Positions 9,136-19,522 of a stretch of 64,000 bases of DNA are shown here, one piece after another. Positions within the stretch are counted from its first letter, which is position 1. Every line of letters begins with the position of its first letter. The translations under genes and the position numbers were made by a program. Below the pieces are notes generated by a model. That model ran no database searches. It was given only the letters and a program-made list of their open reading frames with translations, and was not told where the DNA came from. Source of the DNA: Flectonema sp. DT1601 (Eukaryota > Euglenozoa > Diplonemea > Diplonemida > Diplonemidae); assembly GCA_964019425.1 (NCBI GenBank), contig OZ025824.1:434001-498000 (forward strand). The letters run 5' to 3'.

Positions 9136-12100
9136 CGACGACTTATTTCTGGAGAATGACTCCTCATGGCATCTTTTGCTAATTCCGTTGATATTTCTCT
9201 TTGTTGTTGCTGTTGTTGTTGTTGTTGCTGTTGTTGTTGGTAAGGAGGAGGCTCTTTCTTAACAACACCAATTTTATCAAAAAGTAGAGCACTATCCTCA
9301 TACTGATCACCAAAGTGTTGAGGTGACGCTCCGTGATGTAATTTCTCACAAGACGTTAAATACTTTCCGACAATCGAATCTATTTTTGACTTACAACCTG
9401 ACACAGATTCCTGAACAGCAACCACACCTTGTGATGTAAATGCCGCTGGTAGTCTTATGAAGCCAGTAGCCATTCCAATTGAGGCTGCCTTCTTATAGGT
9501 TGGTGTTTTTGTGAATTTCCTTCCAAATTCAGATGTTGCTCCGATTATATTTTTTCGAAGCTCCATTATGTCTGAGACGAGTTCCGCTCTGGTGAATATA
9601 ATAAACTCCACTTCTTCTTTTTGTTTTTCAATTTGAATCATTAAATGATTGTATTCATCTATTTTTGATATTGCTGTGGCTTCACGATGTTCAAGATCAT
9701 TGCGGAGTTCTGATACTCGAGATTCAAGTTGGATTTCATCCCGTTGCTGTAAACTGTTTAGTTGAGTATTTACAATTGCATACTCGTCTTGTAAGTCAGA
9801 AAGAGCTTTTCTAAGAGTCGCAACCTCGTCTGGTGTGATGAATATCTGACTTCTAAGTGACGTTATTTCATCTATCTTGTCTTGCAGCAGTCCTTCTAAC
9901 TCTGTTAGCCTCTCGTCTTTTGCTTTATTAATAGCAATACTGCTTGATACCTGCATCTCTAAGTGTTTCTTTGTCGCAGTCAGAGTAGAAATATCTCGTT
10001 CTTGCCGCGTAAGTTCTGCTTCGTATTGGGTGCGGAGTTTTCCTGTAAGTCCTTGATCAGTTTTATAGGTGTCTTCAAGTTGTTTTGCGGAGTCGATTGA
10101 CTTTTGTAAGTGGGCAGAGACTTCTTGTTCATGAGTCAGTTGTTGACGTAGTTGTATTAATTCAAGAGAATAGGCAGCGTTTTCAGATTTCAACTGGCTT
10201 ATAAATTCATTTAAATCTGAAATTGAATTTCGTTGACGTAATAATTGCCTTTCAGATTCTTCACCAGAAGCTTCTAACTTTGTCAATGTTAGAGCTTGCT
10301 GATCGTTTGTTAGCTGAAGCCTTGAGTAGTTGTCTTGAACTTCGGAAGCTTTTTTTATGTTATCTTTTAACATGGTGATGCGACCTTCGTATCCTTGTAT
10401 CTGTCTGTTTTTATCACATAGTTGATTTTCTATGTTGCTGTGTTGTATTTCAGAGTCGGTTAGCAATCCGTTCAAACGAGTACTTTCTTCTTGTTGATGT
10501 GAGAGTTGTTTTTGTAAGTTCGCAATGGATGAGTTCTTCGAGTTTGCTAACTGAAGCTCAGATTGTAATCTTTGATTATCATCTTGTAAGGCTTCGTTTG
10601 TTTCTCTTAAGGTTGAAATTGTATTAGATTCCGACTTTGCGATTTCAATTTGTTTTTTTAACGATTTCAAAGAAACATTGAGTGACGATATTTCTGAATT
10701 CTTATTCGCTAGATCAGACACCAACATGTCATATTCTGAGACTAAGTTCTCTGTTCTAGAATAATGACCTCTTAATGTGTGTAATTCTTGTTGTATCCCA
10801 GCATCACGTTGAGCTCTTGCCTCAACATCTATCCGTAATGCTTTTACTATGTCTTCACTTTCCGATAGCGCAATATTCTTCTCCGAGCATTCTCTTTGGA
10901 CTGCTGTTAGTTTGATGTTGTCCTGTTTTTCAATTGAAGAAATCTTCTCAGAGAGATTACCAATTTCTTGTTTTAAAGTTAAAACAATTTTTTTTTCATC
11001 CTCAAGTGCTTCTTTCTGATTTGATATCGTTTCCGTGAGAGTTGACTGATCTTTTATAGATGCCTTTAATTGACTAATGTTATCAGTCAGTGAAGATACT
11101 TTATCTTTGCTCTTAGTTAGCAACTCATTCAGTAATTCTGATTCAGTTTTAACAGCGTTGGCGTCGTTTAGTTCATTGCGGAGTTCTTTATTTTGATTTC
11201 TCTCTTTGTTGAGATCACTGAGAGCAGTTTCTAACTTCAAAGAAACGTCTTGCAATTCATAATTTACATCAGAACGTTGTTTTAGAAGAGATTGTTGATC
11301 CTGTGATTCTGATTTAAGTCGATTGTTTTCAAGTTGAAGGGCATTCAATTTTGATAATGAATTCTGTAATGAAGAATTTATCTCAGTCTGTGATGCCAAC
11401 TCAGCAGCTTGTTCGTTGCTGGACATTTCAAGAACCGCGTGTTGTCTGTCTAGAAGGTTATATTTCGATAATAACTTTCGATATAAGTTTTCTGTATCAT
11501 GAAGAGAATCTAACTGAGATGTGAGGTCGGCATTATCACCCTCAACAGAATCAATCTTTTGCTGAGAGCGTTTCAAAACAATTTCCAAATCGGAACACTT
11601 CTTCGAAAGCTGAGCGCATCTTTGATCTGTTTCTTCCAATTCAATAATCCTTTCATTGACTCTTTGAAATTCTATTAATTTCTTCTTACCATCACGGATC
11701 TCTCTTTCTAACTGTGCGATTTGTGAACTTTGTGTTTCTTGATCTCCTTCTAACATTGTTATGGTTGCTGTTAGTCTTTTTACTTTTAATTCATTGTTGC
11801 TACATTTTAATAATTTATCTTCAATGTTTGATATGTGAGTCTTGTGATCGTCGTGTGTCTTCCTCAGCTTGGATATCGTCGTTGACTGGTCTTGAATTAA
11901 GCGCTCATTCTCATCAGCAGTATCTTGATTGTTCTCAAGTGCGTTTAGCTTAGTGTGAAGGGCTTTGTTTGTTTCTTGCTGTTTTCGGATTTCAGTCTGA
12001 AGTGATGGAATGGTACTTTCATGAACTGATGTCGACGATACGATAGATTGAAGCTCGGAATTAGTTGCCGACAGGGAATCGATCTGAGCGCGTAATCGCA

Positions 12101-12974
12101 CATATTCCGGCTCACGTTTTTTAAGCTCGAGAAGCTGCTCTTGTGACTCATGAAGAGCCTGTTCTAAGTGAGATATTTGCTCAGCATGATGAGTACTGTT
12201 TGCGAGTGATGCTGATGAGGATTCCGTTCTAAAATCATTTATTGTCTTCGTCAAAGATGATATTTCTTCACTTTGCGATTTGACTTGTGATTCAAACAGT
12301 CGGGATTGAACTTCCATTCTGCGAACGTCACCCAAAACCTTATCTAATTCAGATTTAGTTAATAAATGTTGCTGCACTTCCTGACAAAGTTTTTCTTCCA
12401 ATGAAGTTACCCGTCCCTCTCTCTGTGAGTCTCTGAGTGATGATATTTTTTCATCATGATCACGGTCAATATTCTTTTGTTTTTCTGTAGATAAACGACT
12501 CTCTAAATCAGATACCAAGTGAGTAGTGTCTGATTGTTTCAGAAATTCAATTTCCCGTAACAATTGATTATTTTTTTCTTCCAACAAGTAATTTGCTGAC
12601 TTAGAAGCTGAAACTGCTTGCGTTGCTGCTGACAACTGATTTGTTAAGATCTGAATATGACTACCAATCTCAGCGTCTATATCAACCGTTTGATTACCTT
12701 GATCTATCATGGAAGGAGATGTGTGTGTTTCAGTTGATTGATTTTGAACTTGTCTTTGAGGACCAACCATCGATCGAAGACGAACACACTCATCAGTAAT
12801 ATCAATGACTTTATCTCTAAGTACTTCGCATACTCTGCACTCAATGGTCTGAATTGTTATTGGAGATGATGAAATCATACTATCAAGTAGTGAACCTCTC
12901 ATAGTTGGAATCAATGAAGCATCTGGCAGTTGCCTTCTCGGTGACCTGAATCGATTTTCATTTAAACGAGACAT
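8988..12974 (-). CDS. Large coiled-coil protein with poly-Q
   Basis: A single exon of 1328 residues. Residues 1-100 are a non-coiled head with phosphorylatable Ser and a CRVCEVL pair of cysteines. From about 105 to about 1150 the sequence is almost unbroken heptad-type coiled coil, rich in E, Q, K, L, S and N (for example LEKQLSHQQEES-like stretches). A short less-charged region follows, with TPTYKKAASIGMATGFIRLPAA. It could lie against a membrane, but it is not a clear TM helix. The tail has 13 consecutive Gln and a basic Ser-rich end. The organisation resembles golgins, tethers or centrosomal scaffolds, but no GRIP, GRAB or PACT signature is visible, so the family stays open. A partial duplicate of its last exon segment lies just past the stop. 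Confidence 0.85.
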   Translation of the reverse strand: MSRLNENRFRSPRRQLPDASLIPTMRGSLLDSMISSSPITIQTIECRVCEVLRDKVIDITDECVRLRSMVGPQRQVQNQSTETHTSPSMIDQGNQTVDIDAEIGSHIQILTNQLSAATQAVSASKSANYLLEEKNNQLLREIEFLKQSDTTHLVSDLESRLSTEKQKNIDRDHDEKISSLRDSQREGRVTSLEEKLCQEVQQHLLTKSELDKVLGDVRRMEVQSRLFESQVKSQSEEISSLTKTINDFRTESSSASLANSTHHAEQISHLEQALHESQEQLLELKKREPEYVRLRAQIDSLSATNSELQSIVSSTSVHESTIPSLQTEIRKQQETNKALHTKLNALENNQDTADENERLIQDQSTTISKLRKTHDDHKTHISNIEDKLLKCSNNELKVKRLTATITMLEGDQETQSSQIAQLEREIRDGKKKLIEFQRVNERIIELEETDQRCAQLSKKCSDLEIVLKRSQQKIDSVEGDNADLTSQLDSLHDTENLYRKLLSKYNLLDRQHAVLEMSSNEQAAELASQTEINSSLQNSLSKLNALQLENNRLKSESQDQQSLLKQRSDVNYELQDVSLKLETALSDLNKERNQNKELRNELNDANAVKTESELLNELLTKSKDKVSSLTDNISQLKASIKDQSTLTETISNQKEALEDEKKIVLTLKQEIGNLSEKISSIEKQDNIKLTAVQRECSEKNIALSESEDIVKALRIDVEARAQRDAGIQQELHTLRGHYSRTENLVSEYDMLVSDLANKNSEISSLNVSLKSLKKQIEIAKSESNTISTLRETNEALQDDNQRLQSELQLANSKNSSIANLQKQLSHQQEESTRLNGLLTDSEIQHSNIENQLCDKNRQIQGYEGRITMLKDNIKKASEVQDNYSRLQLTNDQQALTLTKLEASGEESERQLLRQRNSISDLNEFISQLKSENAAYSLELIQLRQQLTHEQEVSAHLQKSIDSAKQLEDTYKTDQGLTGKLRTQYEAELTRQERDISTLTATKKHLEMQVSSSIAINKAKDERLTELEGLLQDKIDEITSLRSQIFITPDEVATLRKALSDLQDEYAIVNTQLNSLQQRDEIQLESRVSELRNDLEHREATAISKIDEYNHLMIQIEKQKEEVEFIIFTRAELVSDIMELRKNIIGATSEFGRKFTKTPTYKKAASIGMATGFIRLPAAFTSQGVVAVQESVSGCKSKIDSIVGKYLTSCEKLHHGASPQHFGDQYEDSALLFDKIGVVKKEPPPYQQQQQQQQQQQQQREISTELAKDAMRSHSPEISRRLLALQHPPEDSPKPQPVIRRPSVSLSRSVSAQPSTKRGGLNFITSTAV

Positions 12975-13134
12975 AACATTTCGTGAGTGTGTCTAACTGA
13001 GCAAAACAGTAAAAAGTATTATCAAAAAAAAAAAGAAAATGTACGAAAGCGTTAAAATTTAATTCAAAAACATAATATTATTGGAAGTCAACCAGCGCAG
13101 TTCCACTTATGACAGAAGTGAAAACAGTTACCAG

Positions 13135-13465
13135 TTAGAATATGAGTTTATTATAAAAAGAAATGTAAACCAAAATCAAAACATATTAAAAAAGAAAAGT
13201 TATATAAAGAACATACCAGTTATTATCATTAACAGTATAGAAAAGTGAGAATTAAAAAAAAAATAGAGATTAAGTAAAAGAAAAGTATTCATTTCTGCGG
13301 TTTCCGAATATCTGGGGTAATAGAATATGTAGTTTCAGACTTTACTTTAGGCCTTCATCAGTAAGTTCACTCGACGTTGAAGTTTCTATCGTTCTAAGAT
13401 AAAAACATACCCAGGTTAGGTAGACCGCTCAAATAGAAGCGATAGCTCTTCGAAAACAACTCAAA
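13135..13465 (+). repeat. Dispersed repeat family R1, copy 1
   Basis: Begins TTAGAATATGAGTTTATTAT, continues with AAAGAAAAGTATTCATTTCTG and AGAATATGTAGTTTCAG, then TTAGGCCTTCATCAGTAAGTT. It ends near CTCAAATAGAAGCGATAGCTC. The same blocks in the same order recur at 51845-52345 and 58553-58915, and in part at 62690-62870. It has no coding capacity, so it is a short non-autonomous element or SINE-like repeat. Confidence 0.85.
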
Positions 13466-13865
13466 ATATTCTGAACAACACAAAAATAGTGTTACGTTGT
13501 TCCCAAAAAAAAAAAAAAAAAAAATCAGGAAAAGCTCAGCAGGGGTAACAGTTAAATCGTTACCAACCAACAGCGAGAATCTCACAGCCGATAAGAGAAG
13601 TAGATTAACCTGAAACAAGGTAACGATAAAAAAAAAGAGACATGACGCTAATAAAAAAATATATAATAAGACAACTAATTATTAAAAATACATTTTGAGT
13701 ATTTTTGACAATTGCTGTCAACCACTCAAGGGGGTAACTCGATACTGCGGTTAATAAAGCAACTTGAAACTGGCTAAAACGAATATATAGGGTTCGGCCA
13801 AACCTGGTTGCAGGTTGCAATGAAAAGAAACCAACAGTTGGTATCGATAAAATCCCATATGTGCT

Positions 13866-13912
13866 GTCGAATATGGAGATTCAGGGGCCACGTACTACAG
13901 GTTGAGCGCCAT
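13866..13912 (+). repeat. Dispersed repeat R9, copy 1
   Basis: GTCGAATATGGAGATTC through CAGGTTGAGC matches 63206-63252 (GTCGAATGTGGTAATTC through CAGGTTGAGC) over about 45 bp in the same orientation. Nature unknown. Confidence 0.55.
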
Positions 13913-14473
13913 GCCCTGTAGCCCCGTCGCCAGGGGGGTGAAACTTTGACAACGTAGTTGTTAATCAAAGAAAATAGAAAACACAAAAAAGGGAAATGTA
14001 TGTTTTTTTTTTTTTTTTTTTTTTTGTTGCCTTATTGAACGGGTTAATTTTTATTGATACTTATAAAAATAATTATTATAGAAATATATGGTATTTCCTT
14101 ATTACTTAAAATACGGTAGCTTTTTTTTTTTTTTTTTACTAAGTTCATAGCACGCTACTCACCTTAAAAGAATTAAAGTAGCGTTCACCTCAAAGGGTTT
14201 GACTGGTTGATGGCCGATCATGTTATTGAAAAAATAAAAAATCTGGATACGCGAGACGCAGAAGATTTTGCATTATAATAAATATTTCCAATTTATTGAT
14301 AATTGGTAATGCAGAAACAGTAATCTTAAAAAACACTCAAGGATAAGTAACGAGGTTATCACCAGAAGCATGACAAAAGAAAGTTTAGTCCGGATAACAC
14401 AAAATTAATAGCATGAGGGAGAATAAATATTCCTTTTTTTTTTTTTTCTAAAAAATAAAAATGTCTAACAGAC

Positions 14474-16207
14474 CTACGATAAAACACAAGCACACTGCTG
14501 CCTCACAACATCTGAGTGATCCCTACCAAAAGAATGCGCACGTGCTTGAAGTGAAGGACTACAAAGGTGGGCAAGTGCTATATCCTTTTCATTCATAGAC
14601 TCCTCAATAAGTTTTCTATTCCGCTCTGGTAATCGAACGGCAGTAAGAGAACGGCAACAAGAAAGAAAACCAACACCGACATTACAAAGCTTATACATCC
14701 CAGATATGTCAAGTCTCGACAATGACGTACAACGATTAAGAAAGTTAAAACCCACGGTAGTTACCGATCCTAACCCGGATGACTCAAGAGACGTAATGGA
14801 GCTACACTCCTGTAGGAATCCATTTCCAATAGTAACGACACCAACAAATGACGACAAATCAAGTGTTGTTATGGAAGTACAACAGCGAAAGAAATTATCA
14901 CCAATCGATGTAACGCTGTAAAAATTTGATAAATCAACAGAAATTAGGGAGGTACACCAATTTAAAAAGTCATCTCCTATTGTGATGACGTTACAAAAAC
15001 CAGACATGTCAACGGAAGTAAGGAAGGAACAACCCTCTAAAAAATTATATCCTATTGACGTAACGCTGTAAAGACCAGAGAGATTAACCTCCCTCAGTGA
15101 GACGTAGCCACTGAGAAAGTCTTCTTCAAGCGCCGTGATGTATGAAAATTCAGATAAGTCCAGCGTTGTAAGCGATCGACAATCCCGTAAAAATCCTGGA
15201 TACAATGACGTGATCTTACCAAGACCTGCTAGCTCAAGCGATTGCAGAGACACGCAGTTACTTAAAAAATATTTTCCCAAATTACGAACATTGCGGACAA
15301 CTGAAAAGTCAAGCTCACGAACGACCAAACAATCTTCTAAAAAACGTTCTTCCACAGAAACAAGACTTCTGAGACTTGATAAATCAATAGCAGTAAGTGA
15401 TACACATCCACTTAAAAAATGACTATCTATTTTTATAACACTCGTAAAACCTGAAATATCAATCGTTTTTAACGATGTACATTCACTTAAAAAACGAATT
15501 CCAATAGTAGTAACTGAATGAAACATTGACAAGTCAATCATCTCTAACGATGAGCAACTTGCTATAAAAAAATCCGCAATGACGGTTAATCCGCTCAGTC
15601 CTGAGAGGTTAACAGTCTTGAGGCTGTTGCAATTATCTAAAAAATTATTGTCTACTGACGATACTTTTGACATTGTTGATAAATTAAGTGAGGTAAGTGA
15701 ATCACATTTCCTTAAAAAAGAAAACCCTATAGATGTAATGCTATGAAGATCACTGAAGTCAACGTTACTGACTTTTGAAAAATTCAAAAATTCAAATCCA
15801 ATAAATTGAGCATTCGATTTAGAAAAATAAATCGAATGAGTCGAAGATGGCAATTCATTGCCAGATACAGAGACAGAAGACTCATCTATTGTGAATGACT
15901 GAGTGTTTAGATGGATACAGTTAGTAGGTCGATCTGAAATCCAGACTGACATTTCAGTTTTCATGCCCTTACTGAATATTTGATAAGCTTTTGATGCGAT
16001 TAATTCGGATTCTGGGATTACTGGATATGACAACACTTTAGCCTCGGCAGAAAGTAGTTCATCGGCGTAGGACAGTTCGATGTTGATCGGATGTATTTCC
16101 CACTCTTCACTCACGATATTCAGCACATCTTTGACTATCATATTCTCAAAAACAGAGACTGGCACAGCAGGAAGATCCAAGTCTGGAAATATCACCGAAA
16201 TTTGCAT
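14474..16207 (-). CDS. LRR (BspA-like) protein with ubiquitin-like head and CAAX tail
   Basis: A single exon of 577 residues. Residues 1-80 (MQISVIF...) look like a ubiquitin-type beta-grasp fold by pattern only. Residues 149-523 are fifteen consecutive 25-residue leucine-rich units of the form LDLSGFxSVTxIGxxFLxxCxSLTx. These resemble BspA-type LRRs, which are common in trichomonads and other protists and often mediate binding. The last 54 residues are charged and end QQCACVLS. CVLS is a perfect CAAX box, the same four residues as in H-Ras, so farnesylation is expected. The Cys two positions upstream could be palmitoylated. The protein therefore probably sits on the cytosolic face of a membrane and binds a partner through its LRR face. 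There is no signal peptide, unlike secreted BspA proteins. Confidence 0.9.
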   Translation of the reverse strand: MQISVIFPDLDLPAVPVSVFENMIVKDVLNIVSEEWEIHPINIELSYADELLSAEAKVLSYPVIPESELIASKAYQIFSKGMKTEMSVWISDRPTNCIHLNTQSFTIDESSVSVSGNELPSSTHSIYFSKSNAQFIGFEFLNFSKVSNVDFSDLHSITSIGFSFLRKCDSLTSLNLSTMSKVSSVDNNFLDNCNSLKTVNLSGLSGLTVIADFFIASCSSLEMIDLSMFHSVTTIGIRFLSECTSLKTIDISGFTSVIKIDSHFLSGCVSLTAIDLSSLRSLVSVEERFLEDCLVVRELDFSVVRNVRNLGKYFLSNCVSLQSLELAGLGKITSLYPGFLRDCRSLTTLDLSEFSYITALEEDFLSGYVSLREVNLSGLYSVTSIGYNFLEGCSFLTSVDMSGFCNVITIGDDFLNWCTSLISVDLSNFYSVTSIGDNFFRCCTSITTLDLSSFVGVVTIGNGFLQECSSITSLESSGLGSVTTVGFNFLNRCTSLSRLDISGMYKLCNVGVGFLSCCRSLTAVRLPERNRKLIEESMNEKDIALAHLCSPSLQARAHSFGRDHSDVVRQQCACVLS

Positions 16208-16452
16208 TTTTTTTTTTCTTTTCGGATTTTACTTAAAAGGGGTAAAAAAAAATAAAAAAAAATATATGTAAAGAGTGTTGGTTATAACTTACTACAGCAA
16301 CAGATGATTTCCATTGTCGTGCTTTCACTATATGTCTTTTACTGGTAGAGAAAGGGGGAATAAATATAATTTTGACACAAAAAGATTCTTCAGTTGGGTC
16401 CTGTCAAAGCAGAAAAAAAAAAAAACTCTAAAAAAATGACGACTAATATTGT

Positions 16453-18021
16453 TTAGTTTGGCATTCTGTCTTTAATTAACATCATGATGTCCAGGATTTC
16501 CTTCTCGATTTCGTTATCTCGGACGCGAGCTCTGCAAATTTCAAGAGATTGAAATAATCTAACGTCGCGAATGTCGTATATTTGTTCATCACATCCAAGG
16601 AGGACTTTGAGAGGTGAAAACGATGACCTGATTATGATTTTATTTGTAGGATAAATCCTCAACGTCCTGGACAGAATACCTGGAAAATTAACAAATCTAA
16701 TCGCGCTGAGCCTCTCATTATTATAAGCACCCGCGTTATACTGACTATCAAGCAATTCTCCTAAACACCAGCTTGATATGAGTTCCATTGCGGGTTCGGC
16801 TACTAGCTCGCAGGCATTCTTTTGACGTTGAATTTCATCCTTGTCGGATTCATGTTTAAGGCTTTCTTGAAGATATCCAATAACGTACCGTAGCTTATCA
16901 ATAGCGATCTGAGGTAATTCAGCTTGCCAAACTTGCATTGGCCAACGGATTGCTAACGTGGAAGATCCTTTTAATAATCCAGAGATTACCCTGGCGTTAG
17001 CCATCAGGGTTATTGATGATCCCCATTTTAGAGTTTTAATTAATCTGGCAAATCGAACATGCCACTTTGATTCCAAAAGACTATTTAAGAAAACGTAGTC
17101 TTCGTAAAACTGGAACCGAACGTACATCAGAGTTCCTATCAATTCGTATGCGATATTTATTTTAGCGTGTGTGTGGAACTCAGTAATTTCACCGGCAATT
17201 TCAGGGGAAGCTTCCGTGTGAATCACTTGCTCAATTTGATTTAAATCTTGTGTAGTAACTAGTTTACAACTACCAGGTAGTATCTGAATGAGTTCTGATA
17301 ATAACGACGAGTACGCAACCGCTGCTAACGGGAACTTTCCAGCTTGGCTCACATCTTGAAAGAATGCAGATCTCCACCAATTTATCATATCATCTTGTTG
17401 CTTCTCAATCAGTGTAGCGTACGTCTTCATCCCGGTACCGGATATAGTTTTTAACAGTTCATACAAACATAACATAACACCAATAAACGATTGACGTATT
17501 GAAACATTACGTGAAGCTTTCTGTTGTCGATAATAGTATTGTGCTGCTTCCAGTATCGGAATGAATATTTGATTTGGATCTTCTAATAAGGGTTGGACTT
17601 TATCAGGACACCACTCTAAAGTTTTAGCAAGCAATATACTAGAATGAGATACGATTCCTGCTTCACGTGAACGTGATAGAGAGATTAGTAATTGTATAAC
17701 AGAATCATGTTTTTCTGCATATGCTGCCCAAGCTAACATATAAATATCGTGCTGTTCTTGATTGTCATCAGGGGATGGATCGTTTACTGCTACATTTTGG
17801 CAGATATCCTGAAGGACAACTTCACACGTTCCAAGATCGTTTCGTTTCTCTGCTTTATTTAAGCTCCTTCTCCATTTCTCAAAGCCTTCAGTAACATGTG
17901 GTGATTCTTGAAATTCCTTTCTCGATAACTTCCGTTCCTCAATTTCCCCCTCCAGTTCATTCCGTGTGAGGTAACGGGTTTGGATAACCTGCCGACGAGT
18001 TTGTACCAAACATCTCCTCAT
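16453..18021 (-). CDS. Helical hypothetical protein
   Basis: A single exon of 522 residues. The N-terminus MRRCLVQTRRQVIQTRYLTR is Arg-rich, lacks acidic residues and could be a mitochondrial presequence. The rest is mixed hydrophobic and charged, probably all-helical and repeat-like (HEAT/ARM-style helices are possible). Examples are HDIYMLAWAAYAEKHD, SIRQSFIGVMLCLYELL and PMQVWQAELPQIAIDKL. No catalytic motif or TM segment is evident, and I do not recognise a family. Start choice: the ATG is preceded by CCAG 12 nt upstream, and the upstream sequence is spacer-like. The 245 bp to the LRR gene hold no gene. Confidence 0.8.
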   Translation of the reverse strand: MRRCLVQTRRQVIQTRYLTRNELEGEIEERKLSRKEFQESPHVTEGFEKWRRSLNKAEKRNDLGTCEVVLQDICQNVAVNDPSPDDNQEQHDIYMLAWAAYAEKHDSVIQLLISLSRSREAGIVSHSSILLAKTLEWCPDKVQPLLEDPNQIFIPILEAAQYYYRQQKASRNVSIRQSFIGVMLCLYELLKTISGTGMKTYATLIEKQQDDMINWWRSAFFQDVSQAGKFPLAAVAYSSLLSELIQILPGSCKLVTTQDLNQIEQVIHTEASPEIAGEITEFHTHAKINIAYELIGTLMYVRFQFYEDYVFLNSLLESKWHVRFARLIKTLKWGSSITLMANARVISGLLKGSSTLAIRWPMQVWQAELPQIAIDKLRYVIGYLQESLKHESDKDEIQRQKNACELVAEPAMELISSWCLGELLDSQYNAGAYNNERLSAIRFVNFPGILSRTLRIYPTNKIIIRSSFSPLKVLLGCDEQIYDIRDVRLFQSLEICRARVRDNEIEKEILDIMMLIKDRMPN

Positions 18022-19522
18022 TTATTTATATCTGGAACGGAATATAACTATTCAAAACAATGAACTATTACTGTATTTCATGTGTGTAGAAAATCACTGC
18101 TCTGTGGCGTTCCCGCACGGTTCAGGAAGCAACAAGCTTGCAAGTGGATTGGGGGAGTTCAGGATTGCTATTATGACTATTGGGTGAACCAGATTTTTTT
18201 TTTTTTTTTTTAAATTAAAAACATAATAAATTCCTATCTGGACGACCTGAGTACGACGATACCCTAGTTAGTTAGATGGTCAAAGGGAAATGGGGTAGCA
18301 GCTCTTCGGGGTTTCCCGCTACTGCGACAACAGATATAACTTAGCACTTTAATATAATTGGAATCAATAGCATTTTCGACAGGAAAAAGAACGACAATCA
18401 CGAAACAGCATTTAAAAAAAAAAAAAAAAAATCGTAAAACTGAACAAGAAAAAGGAAGGAGAAGGAAAAAAAAAAAAAAAAAAACGAAAACCAGACTGCA
18501 ACAACAACTTTTCTGCTCTAGTATCAAATAAAAAGGAAAAAGAAACAAAAAAAATATTATTTAATCGCAAAAAGAAAAACTGAAAGCCCACTCATGGAGA
18601 TAGATCAGGAGCGGTTTTGTTAGTTACCAAGTCCAACTAGCTACCGAGTACAAGTTAAGGCGGACTAACTTGCTGGGAATTCCTTTTGTCACAAGGGGGT
18701 AAACTATTTTGATTAGGTTTATACGAATATAAATCTCTTTATTGTATCAAAGCTCAATAATGAAATTAAAAAATTCACGACAACAGTGACCAATAATGTT
18801 AATACAAGGCGAACACTTTATCTATTTTTCCGTGTTGTAATTCAGTGCAGTACGGAATCGCGTTATTCAAATATGAATTAATCGTGAGCCCTGGGAGACC
18901 AAAACCAGAGGTATAATGTAATGCGGTAAACAATCCTTTATGGAAAAATAAAAATGAAAATTTCTTAACAAAGTTCTTTACAAAAAAAAAAACAAAAAAA
19001 AGTAATGAGGGGGGTACTTTTGATACCGCATTCTTAAGCTCAAAGGGGGTGGGTCGAATGCTTGAGTATATTTGAAGAAGAAATACAACTGGAACGGGTG
19101 GGTAATTTGATACTGCATTCTTAAGCTCAAAGGAACAACAATCATTCTGACAATCGTGAGAGGAAAAAAAAAAAAAAAAAAAGATCACCACATAATTCAT
19201 CCGCGAAGAGCTAGGGAACAGTTTTAATCATGAATTATTATATTATTCTTTTTTTTTTTTTTTTTTTAAATTCTCGTGTATTTAATGACCAGAAATTCTC
19301 GTTGATACTTTTTTTTTTTTTCTTTGCTTTACGCGCTTAACAATTTACCAAAGAAAAGAACAAGAAACAAGTTATTTTTACGAGTTTTGAAAAGAAAAGA
19401 CCCAAACCAGCCATTAATTTTTTTTATTGAAAAGAAGCACAAGAAACAAAAAAAACCTTTCAACAAGGAGATAGAATGTAACAGATAGAAAGTTGAAAAA
19501 AAAAAAAAAAAAAAAACCTAAT
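18022..19522. other. Intergenic, homopolymers and short direct repeats
   Basis: No gene. A/T runs lie at 18192, 18415, 18466, 19166, 19249, 19309 and 19498. A 133-codon minus-strand frame (18799-19200) owes its FELKNAVS repeat to the DNA repeat listed next, and it is rich in Phe from T runs. Confidence 0.5.
19016..19134. repeat. Direct repeat pair, about 27 bp, 89 bp apart
   Basis: TTTGATACCGCATTCTTAAG followed by CTCAAAGG at about 19018 recurs as TTTGATACTGCATTCTTAAG followed by CTCAAAGG at about 19107. The copies lie in non-coding DNA, differ at one position, and may mark a small local duplication or a target-site pair. Confidence 0.8.

Larger units (their letters stand above)
12975..14473. 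other. Intergenic with dispersed repeats
   Basis: No gene. Contains one copy of repeat family R1 (13135-13465), a copy of R9 (about 13866-13912) and A/T homopolymers at 13504, 14003, 14120 and 14433. Confidence 0.6.

Noticed and set aside
9035-9262. Plus-strand frame opposite the coiled-coil gene
   Set aside because: Shadow of the CAG/CTG poly-Q tract of the minus-strand gene.
18799-19200. 133-codon minus frame with a repeated FELKNAVS
   Set aside because: The peptide repeat only mirrors the 27-bp DNA repeat; the rest is Phe runs.
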